DNA of 64,000 bases from the NCBI GenBank assembly GCA_016936505.1, contig JAFGXS010000002.1, positions 1 to 64,000 on the forward strand, given 5' to 3'. Shown piece by piece: positions 25,601-33,977 of the stretch. Position 1 is the stretch's first letter. Each line of letters opens with the position of its first letter. Position numbers and translations under genes: made by a program. The notes below the pieces were generated by a model that searched no databases, was not told the DNA's origin, and was given only the letters and a program-made list of their open reading frames with translations. Origin of the DNA: Bacteroidales bacterium (GTDB taxonomy: Bacteria; Bacteroidota; Bacteroidia; Bacteroidales; F082).

Positions 25601-28600
25601 CTGCTTTTTAATGCCAGAATTTTGGTTTTCCCTGATGAGAAAAGAATTTTTTCCATTTCCATCAGAATCTCAGCCATAATGAAATCTTCATCCGGACCAT
25701 CCAGAACATAGGTATTAGGCTCGTAGTTGAGTTTGTTGCTGATGTATTTCATCAGTTCCGATTTTCCGTAACTCGCCAATACCTCATTAAAGGGCAAATG
25801 TTTTATGGCAGGAATGCGCTGATAAACCTGGGGCAATAAATTTTCATACAATGAAGTAAAAGCTGTGCTGTTGATGAACTCTTCGAGTGAGGTACAGCGG
25901 CCGATTTCGTTTGAAAATTCGATGACAGCGTTAGATGAATTGTCAATGGTATGAATGCTAACTCCGCTTAATTTGGGGGGAGCATGATAGATGGTCCACT
26001 GGTTGTCAATATTCAGGCTTTTGAAAGTTTTTTTCTTCAGTTTTTTGATGAGATAAAAATCTTTGAGTACCTGATCGATAAAAGCCTGCTCTGATGGCAG
26101 ATTGAAAAGATCATCAAGCAATTCGTCCGTACTTCTGCCCTTGTTGTTTTCGTGGTTTTTAGCATTGTAAAATTTATGCCAGTATTTCAGAACAATCTCC
26201 AGTGCATTTTTTACTTCTTTTCTGAAAATATCATAGGAAGCTGTGCTGCCATCGAGGTAACCACCCAGTGAGAAACGCAGAAATCCGTTTTGGTAAGGAA
26301 TAACAGCGACCCCGCGTTCTTCGGTGAGTCGTTTGGCAAACTTTTCCAGATCCTGGTAGGAAAAGAAATGTTTGAGTTGAATATTAAACAGGAAAGATCC
26401 GTCGGAAGGAACAACACGTGCGTAATCGGCACTTTCTCCTGAAAGCAACTCGGCTGCCGTTTCTTTAGCAATGTTTAGGCGTTTCAGCGATTCGTTTCTG
26501 AAGTTTTTGTTAATCCGGAAATTATTCAATGCGCTCACCAGCTGCTTTTGATAGTAGCTGAAAAACGGTTCTCCTTTGTATTTAAAATCGTCGGGTAACT
26601 CAAGCATGTCAAGCTTGTCCAGCACTTCAAGTTCGTGCAGTAGAAAAAGGTGTAGCGGGCTCCCTTCAAAAGACAGGGGAATCTCGTTCTTTTTGTTTCT
26701 TTCGCGATCGGCATACTGAGCTTTACAGGTGTTCATAATAAATTGCTCAATAATGCTTTTGAATTTGTGACGTGAAGCGTTGCGCGCTTGTTTTTCTTCC
26801 AGCACGTTTTTTATAGATTTGGCCAGCTGTGCGGTTTGCAGGATGTTTACCAGCATATACAACGAGTTTGTATTTCCCGATTCCCGATTGTTATTTTTAC
26901 GCGCAAATTCGATCACTTCTTTTTTTCCTGGGGTGGCAATGAGCGAACCCAGACGGTCGCCTGTAGCGCCCAGGTTTTTGGTGGTTGAAATGGAAGAAAC
27001 CAGGTTCAGCCTGTTGTATTTCTGATCAAAATTGTTCATCACATAACGCGAAATAGTGCGCCATTTGGGTTCAGAATCATCTTCAATTTTTACCGTGTCG
27101 TTATAGGCTTCATCAAGGAATAATGTGATTTTGCTGGTGCTGATAAATTTCAGGAATTCCAGCATTGATTCGTTGTTAAAGTCGGAGTAGCCAAACGGAT
27201 TGGAAGGATCGTTAATGACAATGGTAAGGTTTTCGCTGAAGCGATCCCATAAACTACCGGTTTCGTCAAAAATCTGGAATGTGTTTTTCATGCGTTCCAG
27301 CCTGTTGGTCAGTCGCTCAAAATCAATCCGGCCTTCCTCTGTCATTCCTATTTCCAGATCGAAGGGATTGATATCGAAACGATCGGTAGGGAACAAATCC
27401 ATGTATTCCCAGGAAGCGTATTTATTGAACAAAATATAAGGCTTCAGCACTTTATCTTCTTTTCCGAACAGCACATCACGAATAATCATTTGCACATCGT
27501 CAGAAATAGAAGTCTTTTTCAGGTTGGTCAGGTTGCTGATAAATTCCTGTATGATGGTTTTTTCCTTATCGTTTAGTGTATTGTATTTTTCAAGAATACC
27601 CAAATCAATAAGCATGTTTTTTAATCGGCCGGTATTATCGGCTTCGTTTTCCGCTTTTACAATATGTTGTTTGTACTTTTCAAGAAAAAGATTGATTCCA
27701 AAGTTTTTATGAAAATGATTTTTCAGTGTGCGCTGATAGGTATCAGGAAAAATATCGAGAATGATGCGGCAACGCTCTTTTGTTTCTTTTTTTACCGGCA
27801 TGAGTTTGCGTTGCAGTAGATATTCTCCGTAGGTTTTAATTTGGTTTCTGCCACCACCTTCCACAATTGTGGCAATATGAATTTTTTTGGTATCCGAATA
27901 AAAATAATTCAGCGATCTTTCTTCAAATGTATCAATCAGTGCTTTGTTAAGTTTTTTCTGTTCTGTGGCATCGGCACTGCGGATAATCAAATCCAGATAG
28001 CTGTTAAGTTTTTCAAGTGTATATTTATCCTTGATCAGCTGGCGGTAGAATTCATCGAATTTAAATAAATTCAGGTTCTTTTCCTGGTCATCGGTTGTTC
28101 CCAGTTGTTCATTTTTAATTTCGGTCAGCTCATTTTCATAGTCCAGAATTTTGGTTCCGATTTTAATTTTGAATGTATTCAGACTATTCAGACTGACTTT
28201 TTCAAGGATCAAACGCAGATTCAGCTGACTGTTGGCAACGGCTCCCAGTTTTTTGGTGTGAACCTTGTTGAGTGCCTGGATAATTTTGTTGTGGAAAGAA
28301 AAAACCAGACTGGTATTGGTTCTCAGAGCCAGCGGAGTGTCGTCCACAAAAATCATGCGGCTCAGGAATGGAAACCATTTGTGATCAGTAAACGGGTTAT
28401 GCATTAAAGACTGCACTTTGATCACAAAAACGGCGGTCTTGTTTTCCTGAACTTTAGCAAATAAACTGTCGGCGTCGCCAAAATATAGTTCAATTACCTG
28501 AGAGGCATGGAAGAGCTCTTCTTTAATGATTTTAATGGCGGTATCAGCGCTACCGCTTACCACGGTTTTAATAAATCCGTTCAATCCTTTCAAATGAACG

Positions 28601-29226
28601 CTTTGTGTCATGCGTTCCAGAAAATCTTTTTTTTCGGCAACCGTTGTATAATGAGCACTTTGTCCAACCATTTGCTCCAGCACGTCCATCAAATAATTCC
28701 ATTGCGACTTTTCAACATCATTGCTAATGCCTAAAATCTCGCGAAAGCGTCTCAAAATCAGGGTTTCTTCACCCAGAAGTATATTCGAACGAAACTTGAC
28801 ATTTCCCTGAGTAAAAGGTGGGGTTCCCATCGAAAAGTCATGAAACTGCAAAACCTGTTTTGCTTCCTCCTGCTCCGAATCGTTGATGAGTTCTGTATCC
28901 ATCAGGTTGACCAATCGGCTTTTGAACCGGTTTAATCGTGATCGGTATTGAAAAGCTTTTGACTCTTCATGGGGAAACAGCATTAACGAAACATCCACAT
29001 AAGAAGGAAAAATTTCTTTCAATTCTAGCAATCGACGACCAATTTCTTTTTGTTGATAAACCGGATCGTCGGGTTCCTGATAACAAAGCTGATAAAATTG
29101 CTTCAGCAAGTTCACAAAACGGGCGGGTAACAAATTTTCGGCTTTTGGTTTCAGAGAGAGATACAGATCAATAAAATCAAGTGTATCGTCACCCAAGTTC
29201 AGTTTTGGTTTGCTCAGTTGTCTCAT
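22615..29226 (-). CDS. Giant fusion: fold-type I aminotransferase-like domain plus ATP-PEP-carboxykinase-like domain
   Basis: A 2203-residue cytoplasmic-looking protein without signal or membrane segments. Residues about 590-1010 look like a fold-type I PLP enzyme: NDPSNPFG (Asn676), LFLDEAY (Asp705, Tyr708), SISTTKNLGATGDRLG (Lys750, Arg758) and GFLRFSLGG (Arg984), matching aspartate aminotransferase Asn194, Asp222, Tyr225, Lys258, Arg266 and Arg386. Residues about 1560-1960 look like ATP-dependent PEP carboxykinase: YFGDIKKPRLTVMN (Lys1651), IPVHGSLF (His1670), SGDSGVGKSE (Lys1696), MIAGDMLH (Asp1724) and LNSRSTIS (Arg1778), matching E. coli Pck Lys213, His232, Lys254, Asp269 and Arg333. 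Residues 1-590, 1010-1560 and the last 240 are not recognised. Own promoter; no operon partner. Function unknown; I infer a nucleotide-dependent PLP enzyme or kinase. Confidence 0.75.
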   Translation of the reverse strand: MRQLSKPKLNLGDDTLDFIDLYLSLKPKAENLLPARFVNLLKQFYQLCYQEPDDPVYQQKEIGRRLLELKEIFPSYVDVSLMLFPHEESKAFQYRSRLNRFKSRLVNLMDTELINDSEQEEAKQVLQFHDFSMGTPPFTQGNVKFRSNILLGEETLILRRFREILGISNDVEKSQWNYLMDVLEQMVGQSAHYTTVAEKKDFLERMTQSVHLKGLNGFIKTVVSGSADTAIKIIKEELFHASQVIELYFGDADSLFAKVQENKTAVFVIKVQSLMHNPFTDHKWFPFLSRMIFVDDTPLALRTNTSLVFSFHNKIIQALNKVHTKKLGAVANSQLNLRLILEKVSLNSLNTFKIKIGTKILDYENELTEIKNEQLGTTDDQEKNLNLFKFDEFYRQLIKDKYTLEKLNSYLDLIIRSADATEQKKLNKALIDTFEERSLNYFYSDTKKIHIATIVEGGGRNQIKTYGEYLLQRKLMPVKKETKERCRIILDIFPDTYQRTLKNHFHKNFGINLFLEKYKQHIVKAENEADNTGRLKNMLIDLGILEKYNTLNDKEKTIIQEFISNLTNLKKTSISDDVQMIIRDVLFGKEDKVLKPYILFNKYASWEYMDLFPTDRFDINPFDLEIGMTEEGRIDFERLTNRLERMKNTFQIFDETGSLWDRFSENLTIVINDPSNPFGYSDFNNESMLEFLKFISTSKITLFLDEAYNDTVKIEDDSEPKWRTISRYVMNNFDQKYNRLNLVSSISTTKNLGATGDRLGSLIATPGKKEVIEFARKNNNRESGNTNSLYMLVNILQTAQLAKSIKNVLEEKQARNASRHKFKSIIEQFIMNTCKAQYADRERNKKNEIPLSFEGSPLHLFLLHELEVLDKLDMLELPDDFKYKGEPFFSYYQKQLVSALNNFRINKNFRNESLKRLNIAKETAAELLSGESADYARVVPSDGSFLFNIQLKHFFSYQDLEKFAKRLTEERGVAVIPYQNGFLRFSLGGYLDGSTASYDIFRKEVKNALEIVLKYWHKFYNAKNHENNKGRSTDELLDDLFNLPSEQAFIDQVLKDFYLIKKLKKKTFKSLNIDNQWTIYHAPPKLSGVSIHTIDNSSNAVIEFSNEIGRCTSLEEFINSTAFTSLYENLLPQVYQRIPAIKHLPFNEVLASYGKSELMKYISNKLNYEPNTYVLDGPDEDFIMAEILMEMEKILFSSGKTKILALKSSGDHRADVARMEGVNQMLRKFIKELMLHFNLPFDYDPSAPSLQELIIKTAEQFEEVIGIGMDQMNVEATLNEFNETIYAAFEDENLNLGKKLFGDISKKIRQKVFDPETIPEKRIIYLYLLTKKSHLAQNLKDLLSAVNQQLVALDDSEAEAFIGDFLYKTLPGQWNLIWEEVTAMAGRKVNSDEIHSEIRKFVLFLIRLLNSTKSNEHYYPYVHTVMKRSEVHFLQQNSSINEMIQHGFSVYQHFDTQKHVLSKSKNNLQWIPKLLSECGVIGTEQNVQTHTRIATDSKKREFPFHRLDRMENTHKNGNLTSGAPNEYIKVLDTRPVSSFFLNRLQNYVARMDSGDFRCKIFNGGLMNELFVFHKSYMKYMADNFRLMEKTETSMDQVLNFVPDTICFYGLPEKLISFPQIGYFDVPGPKGNIKTIITPLRKEVDYFGDIKKPRLTVMNEKVKEMGGIPVHGSLFAVEEEDGAVFVVQISGDSGVGKSEMLAAMMLKWMKQNLTGVRSLKMIAGDMLHVFPDKEGNLYGIGTEEGDFSRVTDFDPDYIKYYYTLFESASDSNVEDLNSRSTISGLCDVTMPYKIDIMLTASNFAREEAGITRYENPENFILYRNSHGERKEKATSGDNPNFQRTLQRYSSDKNIVEILDRHGAYIDDVLDWEYDDYSGKFYLCSSYKMIELINLEEVVNKIFTEKKFKEQEQEWIIENVDFDIIKNRFVANLNNEEETKQKLIDRNLFNTLFNSLASTPAGQPFVAEEGEFESKKHLINFLKNSAAKKIQLGILSTDLGRKGKEITGPQIAAEDMRKLIREVRNARPDINENKNRIKNLVYNTYETAFNGNGNNAEIDRYNFWLWQMEQMRKAELVRIDNPKAGIDLSKMVKKIQVERQFQPILVTPNMNRELSGMSETYEQLLHLPQMELLIQVFESYTEKVFIADHYTEETAVNNIILQLLLMHHVIINEDLTKGILMEKVDRETLSAAKKVAVKLFHKDLK

Positions 29227-29309
29227 GACTTTCCGATTTGATTATTTTTCCTTGCCATATGTTATTTCTGTTGATGTTAAGAGTAAAACAACAGATCATA
29301 CGCTGTAAA

Positions 29310-29340
29310 CAAAAATAGATGTTTTTGTATATGAGATCAA
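29310..29340 (-). promoter_or_regulatory. Promoter for the giant fusion gene
   Basis: On the minus strand TTG (plus-strand CAA 29338-29340) is separated by 20 bases from TATTTTTG (plus-strand CAAAAATA 29310-29317), a full match to the Bacteroidota -33/-7 consensus. The leader to the ATG at 29226 is about 75 bases. Confidence 0.65.
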
Positions 29341-29419
29341 GCTTGTTCAGAAATTATAACATTTTTTTAATCAAACGTTTGCAATATGATAATACGGGCT
29401 TTTTCATGAGATGAACCAA

Positions 29420-29452
29420 ATAAAAAAACCGGAAATAATGATCTCCGGTTTG
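29420..29452 (-). terminator. Intrinsic terminator for asnB
   Basis: Arms AAACCGGA (29426-29433) and TCCGGTTT (29444-29451) with a 10-base loop. On the minus strand the hairpin is followed by a run of T (complement of 29422-29428), as expected for the end of asnB. Confidence 0.75.
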
Positions 29453-29474
29453 TTTAGCTCATGCAATAATCAGA

Positions 29475-31139
29475 TCAATAAGAATTTTTATGAACCATTT
29501 GAACCGAACGGCCCGAAGGGTCAATAACATTGTTTAAGGAGCTGTCCCAGGCCAGAGCTTCTGGGGTGCTGCAAGCAACGGATTTGCCACCAGGAACAGT
29601 GTTGGCTGACTGATCGCCCGGAAAATGTTTCTCAAAAATAGTCCTGTAATAATAGGCTTCTTTGGTCATGGGGGTGTTGAGAGGAAACTTAAATGCAGCT
29701 TTTTCCAGTTCCAGATCCGAAACTTGTTCTGAAGCTACCTCTTTCAAAGTATCAATCCAGTTGTAGCCTACACCGTCAGAAAATTGTTCTTTTTGTCGCC
29801 ATGCGACTTCTTCTGGTAAATAATCACTGAATATTTCTCTTAGGATATGTTTTTCCATTTTTCCTTCTTTCACCAGTTTATCTTCCGGATTGATGCGCAT
29901 GGCTACGTCCATAAATTCTTTGTCGAGAAAAGGAACGCGTGCTTCCACTCCCCAGGCAGCCATCGATTTATTGGCACGCAAACAGTCGTAAAGATGTAAT
30001 TTAGAAATTTTACGAACCGTTTCTTCGTGTAAAGCTTGTCCGTTGGGAGCCTTGTGAAAATAAAGATAACCACCAAAAATTTCGTCTGAACCTTCACCGG
30101 ATAATACCATTTTTACCCCTATGGATTTAATTTTTCGTGCCATCAAATACATTGGCGTTGCGGCACGGATAGTTGTTACATCGTAGGTTTCCAGGTGATA
30201 AATCACATCTTTTACAGCATCCAGTCCTTCCTGAACGGTATAAACAAATTCATGGTGTACAGAGCCGATATGATCGGCTACTTTTCTGGAAGCTTTTAAG
30301 TCGGGCGATCCTTCCAGTCCGATAGCAAAAGAGTGTACACGCGGCCACCAGGCTTCTTTCAGGTCCGAAGACTCTACGCGCCGTTGAGCATATTTACTTA
30401 CGATGGCAGCAATAATGGATGAATCCAGACCGCCGGAAAGCAAAACACCGTATGGAACATCTGACATCAGCTGGCTATGCACTGCTTTTTCCAGCGCTTC
30501 TTTCAGTAATTTTTTGTCAGTAACATTGTTTTTTACTGCATCAAATTGTTCCCAATCGCGACGATAATATTGTACGAACTCTTTTGATTTGCTGCTGTAA
30601 TAATGTCCCGGAGGAAAGGTGTGAATCTGGGTACAGCGATTAACCAAAGCTTTCATTTCAGATGCTACATAAAACACACCTAACTCATCATATCCGTAAT
30701 ACAGAGGAATAATTCCAATGGGGTCCCTTCCAACGAGATAAGAATTATCCTTATTATCGTACAAAACAAAAGCAAAAATGCCATTCAGATCATCCAAAAA
30801 TTCAGTTCCTTTTTGAAGGTATAAAGCATTAATGACTTCGCAATCTGATTTGGTCTGAAATGCATAGTCAATGTTGAGGTTTTTCTCCAGTTCACGGTGA
30901 TTGTAAATTTCACCGTTTACGGCCAGTGCCAAACGTCCGTCAGCACTTCTTAACGGTTGTGCGCCGTGTTCCACATCAACTATCGACAAACGTTCGTGAA
31001 CTAAAATTGCCCGATCATTCATATAAATTCCCGACCAGTCTGGTCCGCGATGTTGCATGGTTTTCGACATTTCCAGTGCTTCAGACCTAATCTGTGCTGT
31101 TCCGGTAGTCACATCTAAAATTCCCAATATTGAACACAT
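29475..31139 (-). CDS. asnB: Asparagine synthase B (glutamine-hydrolysing)
   Basis: 554 residues, normal for AsnB. The glutaminase domain begins at MCSILGILDV with nucleophile Cys2 and includes MQHRGPDWSGIY and LAVNGEIYNHREL. The synthetase domain has PP-loop VLLSGGLDSSIIAAIVSKYA and MVLSGEGSDEIFGGYLYFH. It makes asparagine from aspartate using glutamine and ATP. It stands alone, with a TAGCTTTG -7 element (minus strand, plus-strand 31176-31183) and a terminator behind it. Confidence 0.96.
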   Translation of the reverse strand: MCSILGILDVTTGTAQIRSEALEMSKTMQHRGPDWSGIYMNDRAILVHERLSIVDVEHGAQPLRSADGRLALAVNGEIYNHRELEKNLNIDYAFQTKSDCEVINALYLQKGTEFLDDLNGIFAFVLYDNKDNSYLVGRDPIGIIPLYYGYDELGVFYVASEMKALVNRCTQIHTFPPGHYYSSKSKEFVQYYRRDWEQFDAVKNNVTDKKLLKEALEKAVHSQLMSDVPYGVLLSGGLDSSIIAAIVSKYAQRRVESSDLKEAWWPRVHSFAIGLEGSPDLKASRKVADHIGSVHHEFVYTVQEGLDAVKDVIYHLETYDVTTIRAATPMYLMARKIKSIGVKMVLSGEGSDEIFGGYLYFHKAPNGQALHEETVRKISKLHLYDCLRANKSMAAWGVEARVPFLDKEFMDVAMRINPEDKLVKEGKMEKHILREIFSDYLPEEVAWRQKEQFSDGVGYNWIDTLKEVASEQVSDLELEKAAFKFPLNTPMTKEAYYYRTIFEKHFPGDQSANTVPGGKSVACSTPEALAWDSSLNNVIDPSGRSVQMVHKNSY

Positions 31140-31278
31140 ATTAAGTTCTCTCCTATTCCTTTATGGTTAAGCAAACAAAGCTATTAATTATTCAATTGGA
31201 TCACCTCGTAATATAATTCATGAGCTCAAAAATTATTATATCAAATAAACTGTTTCGATGCTTGGCGCAATCGATTGC

Positions 31279-31310
31279 TTGAAAATCTGTGCTTTTGTTT
31301 ATTAATTTTG
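31279..31310 (+). promoter_or_regulatory. Promoter deciding the start of the U32 peptidase gene
   Basis: TTG (31279-31281), 21 bases, then TAATTTTG (31303-31310), matching TTG-N-TAnnTTTG. The start of transcription would fall near 31317, after the possible ATG at 31289, so translation should begin at 31331. Confidence 0.6.
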
Positions 31311-31330
31311 CACCACTTTTTAACAAAATT

Positions 31331-32599
31331 ATGACAGCACAAGATGTGGAAATTATGGCTCCTGTGGGTTCGTACGAATCTTTAATGGCGGCTATACAGG
31401 GAGGAGCCAACTCGGTTTACTTTGGCATCGACAAACTCAATATGCGTTCCCGGTCGTCCAAAAACTTTTCTTTGGATGATCTGGTAAAAATATCTTCTAT
31501 TTGTAAGGAACATGGAATTCGTTCTTACATTACTTTGAATACGGAAATTTACGATGACGAACTGGACTTGATGCGCCAGATTGTGGATGCGGCCAAAGCC
31601 AATGATATTACGGCGATCATTGCTGCTGATTTATCTGTAATCCAGTATGCACATAGTCGGGGTGTGGAAATTCATATGTCAACCCAGGCGAATATCTGTA
31701 ACATTGAAGCGGTAAAATTTTACAGTCATTTTGCTGATGTGATGGTAACAGCACGTGAATTGCGTATTGACCAGGTAAAAGCCATTACAGAAGCTATTAA
31801 AGAACAAAATATCCGTGGTCCTAAAGGAAAATTGGTTCAGATAGAAATTTTTGCCCACGGGGCTTTGTGTATGGCCGTTTCCGGGAAATGTTATCTGAGT
31901 CTGGATAATCTGAATTCATCGGCTAACCGGGGCGCCTGCCTGCAACCTTGTCGCAGGAAATATACCGTGAAAGATACCGAATCGGATTTGGAGCTGGAAG
32001 TGGACGGAAAATATATTATGTCACCCAAAGATCTGAATACCATAGCTATTTTAGATAAAATTCTGGATGCAGGTGTGAGAGTACTGAAACTTGAAGGACG
32101 TGGACGTTCTCCGGAATATGTGCAACGTATTGCCAGCGTTTATCGTGAGGCTGTTGATGCGGTTTTTGAAGGAACCTATACAGAAGAAAATATTGATCGC
32201 TGGAATGGGATCTTGTCTGGAGTATACAACCGTGGTTTCTGGGAAGGTTATTACATGGGTAGTAAAATGGGTGAATGGACCGAGGATTACGGCAACCAGG
32301 CCACCGAGCGAAAAATGTACATCGGGAAAGTGACCAACTATTTTTCTAATATAGGTGTAGCAGAACTGAAAATAGATACCCACAGTTTGAAAAAAGGCGA
32401 TTCAATCATTATTATTGGTTCGTCAACTGGTGTTTATGAAGATACAATTTCTGAAATCCGCCTGGAACTGGAGCCTGTTGACGAGGTGAAAAAAGGTTCT
32501 GTTTGTTCTATTCCTGTGAAAGAAATAGTCCGCCGAAACGATAAGGTTTATAAAGTAGTTCAGGCAGATACAAATGTTCCGAACCATGTTCAGAAATAA
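31331..32599 (+). CDS. Peptidase U32 family protein (collagenase-like; tRNA/rRNA hydroxylation type)
   Basis: 422 residues of family U32 (PF01136). It starts TAQDVEIMAPVGSYESLMAA, with GANSVYFGIDKLNMR, and has the U32 signature EIFAHGALCMAVSGKCYLS in part plus a cysteine cluster in NRGACLQPCRRKY. E. coli relatives TrhP and RlhA take part in 5-hydroxylation of tRNA uridine and 23S rRNA cytidine; others were described as collagenases. Which role this protein has cannot be read from sequence, but the single-domain length fits TrhP-like proteins. Start chosen from the promoter position. Confidence 0.88.
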   Translation: MTAQDVEIMAPVGSYESLMAAIQGGANSVYFGIDKLNMRSRSSKNFSLDDLVKISSICKEHGIRSYITLNTEIYDDELDLMRQIVDAAKANDITAIIAADLSVIQYAHSRGVEIHMSTQANICNIEAVKFYSHFADVMVTARELRIDQVKAITEAIKEQNIRGPKGKLVQIEIFAHGALCMAVSGKCYLSLDNLNSSANRGACLQPCRRKYTVKDTESDLELEVDGKYIMSPKDLNTIAILDKILDAGVRVLKLEGRGRSPEYVQRIASVYREAVDAVFEGTYTEENIDRWNGILSGVYNRGFWEGYYMGSKMGEWTEDYGNQATERKMYIGKVTNYFSNIGVAELKIDTHSLKKGDSIIIIGSSTGVYEDTISEIRLELEPVDEVKKGSVCSIPVKEIVRRNDKVYKVVQADTNVPNHVQK

Positions 32600-32666
32600 G
32601 AGCATCAACTCTAATCCGAAAAATTAAATACAAACATTACGGGGGTTTGGTTAATTTGAAGTACCA

Positions 32667-33887
32667 ATGAAAACATCAAAAAAGAATCTTTATGTCTCCG
32701 GGAGAACCGGAAAAGAAGAACTGAATCCCCGCCTGGTATTTATTCTGGCTGTTGCTACCGGACTTTCTGTGGCTAATTTGTACTGGGCACAACCCTTACT
32801 CGATACTATTGCCGGTGCTTTTGGTTCTAACACTACAGCTGCCGGAATGATAATTACAGTTACTCAAATTGGTTATGCTGCCGGTTTGGTGTTTTTGGTT
32901 CCTCTTGGTGATTTTTTTGAGCGCAAAAGGCTTATTATTTCAATTCTGTTATTGACAGCCGTTTCATTAATTATTGCATCGTTTTCCCCGACGTTGCATC
33001 TTTTTATGGTAGCTTCGTTAATTATCGGAATCACATCCGTAGTGGCCCAGATTCTGGTTCCTTTTGCCGCAACACTGGCTAAAGAACATCAGCGTGGAAA
33101 AGTGGTAGGGCAGGTAATGAGTGGTTTGCTGATCGGTATTTTACTTGCACGTACTGTAGCCGGACTCATTTCTGAATATGCCGGATGGAGAGCTGTATTT
33201 GGTATTGCTGCTTTTCTGATGGTTGTTTTATCTGTTGTTTTGGCAAAATCGTTGCCAGTTCATAAACCTGATTTAAAAATCACTTACGGCGGCTTGTTGC
33301 TTTCTGTTTGGCATTTGGTAAAATCGGAAACGACATTGCGTGTACGTTCTGTTTATGGAGCCCTTGTGTTTGCAAATTTCAGTGTGCTATGGACGAGTTT
33401 AACTTTTTTACTGGCCGGTTCACAATATCATTTTTCTGATGCTGTTATCGGTTTATTTGGTTTGATAGGAGCCGCGGGGGCCTTTATTGCAAACTTGGCC
33501 GGACGTTGGGCCGATAAGGGATGGTCGAACAAAACAACCATAATATTTCAGATAACCAATTTATTGGCTTTCGGATTGATGTGGTTTGGAACAGAAAATA
33601 TCATTCCGTTGATTGTGGGTATTGTTTTGCTTGATGCCGGTGTGCAGGGAACACACATTACAAATCAAAGTGAAATTTACAAATTAAGACCTGATGCACG
33701 AAGCCGGATAACAACCGCCTACATGGCTACCTATTTTTTTGGTGGTGCTTTGGGTTCGGCGGTATCAGCTGCGGTTTATCAGGCACACGGTTGGAACGGT
33801 GTTTCTTATCTGGGAATGGGCTTTGCTTTATTGGCTGTTTTGTTTTGGATATTTGAACAAGTGTTTATCAGAAGAAACAGGCAATAA
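32667..33887 (+). CDS. MFS transporter
   Basis: 406 residues with about 12 transmembrane helices in two halves. The first helix contains LSVANLYWAQPLLDTIAGAFG in part, the loop 2-3 signature is PLGDFFERKRLI, and the second half begins after KPDLKITYGG. These features match drug- or metabolite-exporting MFS proteins of the YgaY/YnfM kind, but the substrate is not known. It lies between the U32 gene and tyrS; the 67-base gap before it has a weak TAATTTG match. Confidence 0.88.
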   Translation: MKTSKKNLYVSGRTGKEELNPRLVFILAVATGLSVANLYWAQPLLDTIAGAFGSNTTAAGMIITVTQIGYAAGLVFLVPLGDFFERKRLIISILLLTAVSLIIASFSPTLHLFMVASLIIGITSVVAQILVPFAATLAKEHQRGKVVGQVMSGLLIGILLARTVAGLISEYAGWRAVFGIAAFLMVVLSVVLAKSLPVHKPDLKITYGGLLLSVWHLVKSETTLRVRSVYGALVFANFSVLWTSLTFLLAGSQYHFSDAVIGLFGLIGAAGAFIANLAGRWADKGWSNKTTIIFQITNLLAFGLMWFGTENIIPLIVGIVLLDAGVQGTHITNQSEIYKLRPDARSRITTAYMATYFFGGALGSAVSAAVYQAHGWNGVSYLGMGFALLAVLFWIFEQVFIRRNRQ

Positions 33888-33940
33888 TTTTGAAAAGAAA
33901 TCATAAATAAATTACCGTTTTACCCATCAAATCAAATCCC

Positions 33941-33948
33941 TATCTTTG
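33941..33948 (+). promoter_or_regulatory. -7 promoter element for tyrS
   Basis: TATCTTTG fits TAnnTTTG exactly, 29 bases before the GTG start at 33978; the -33 TTG is not clear. Confidence 0.5.
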
Positions 33949-33977
33949 CGGAGTAAATCAAGAAAAAATTTTAAGCA

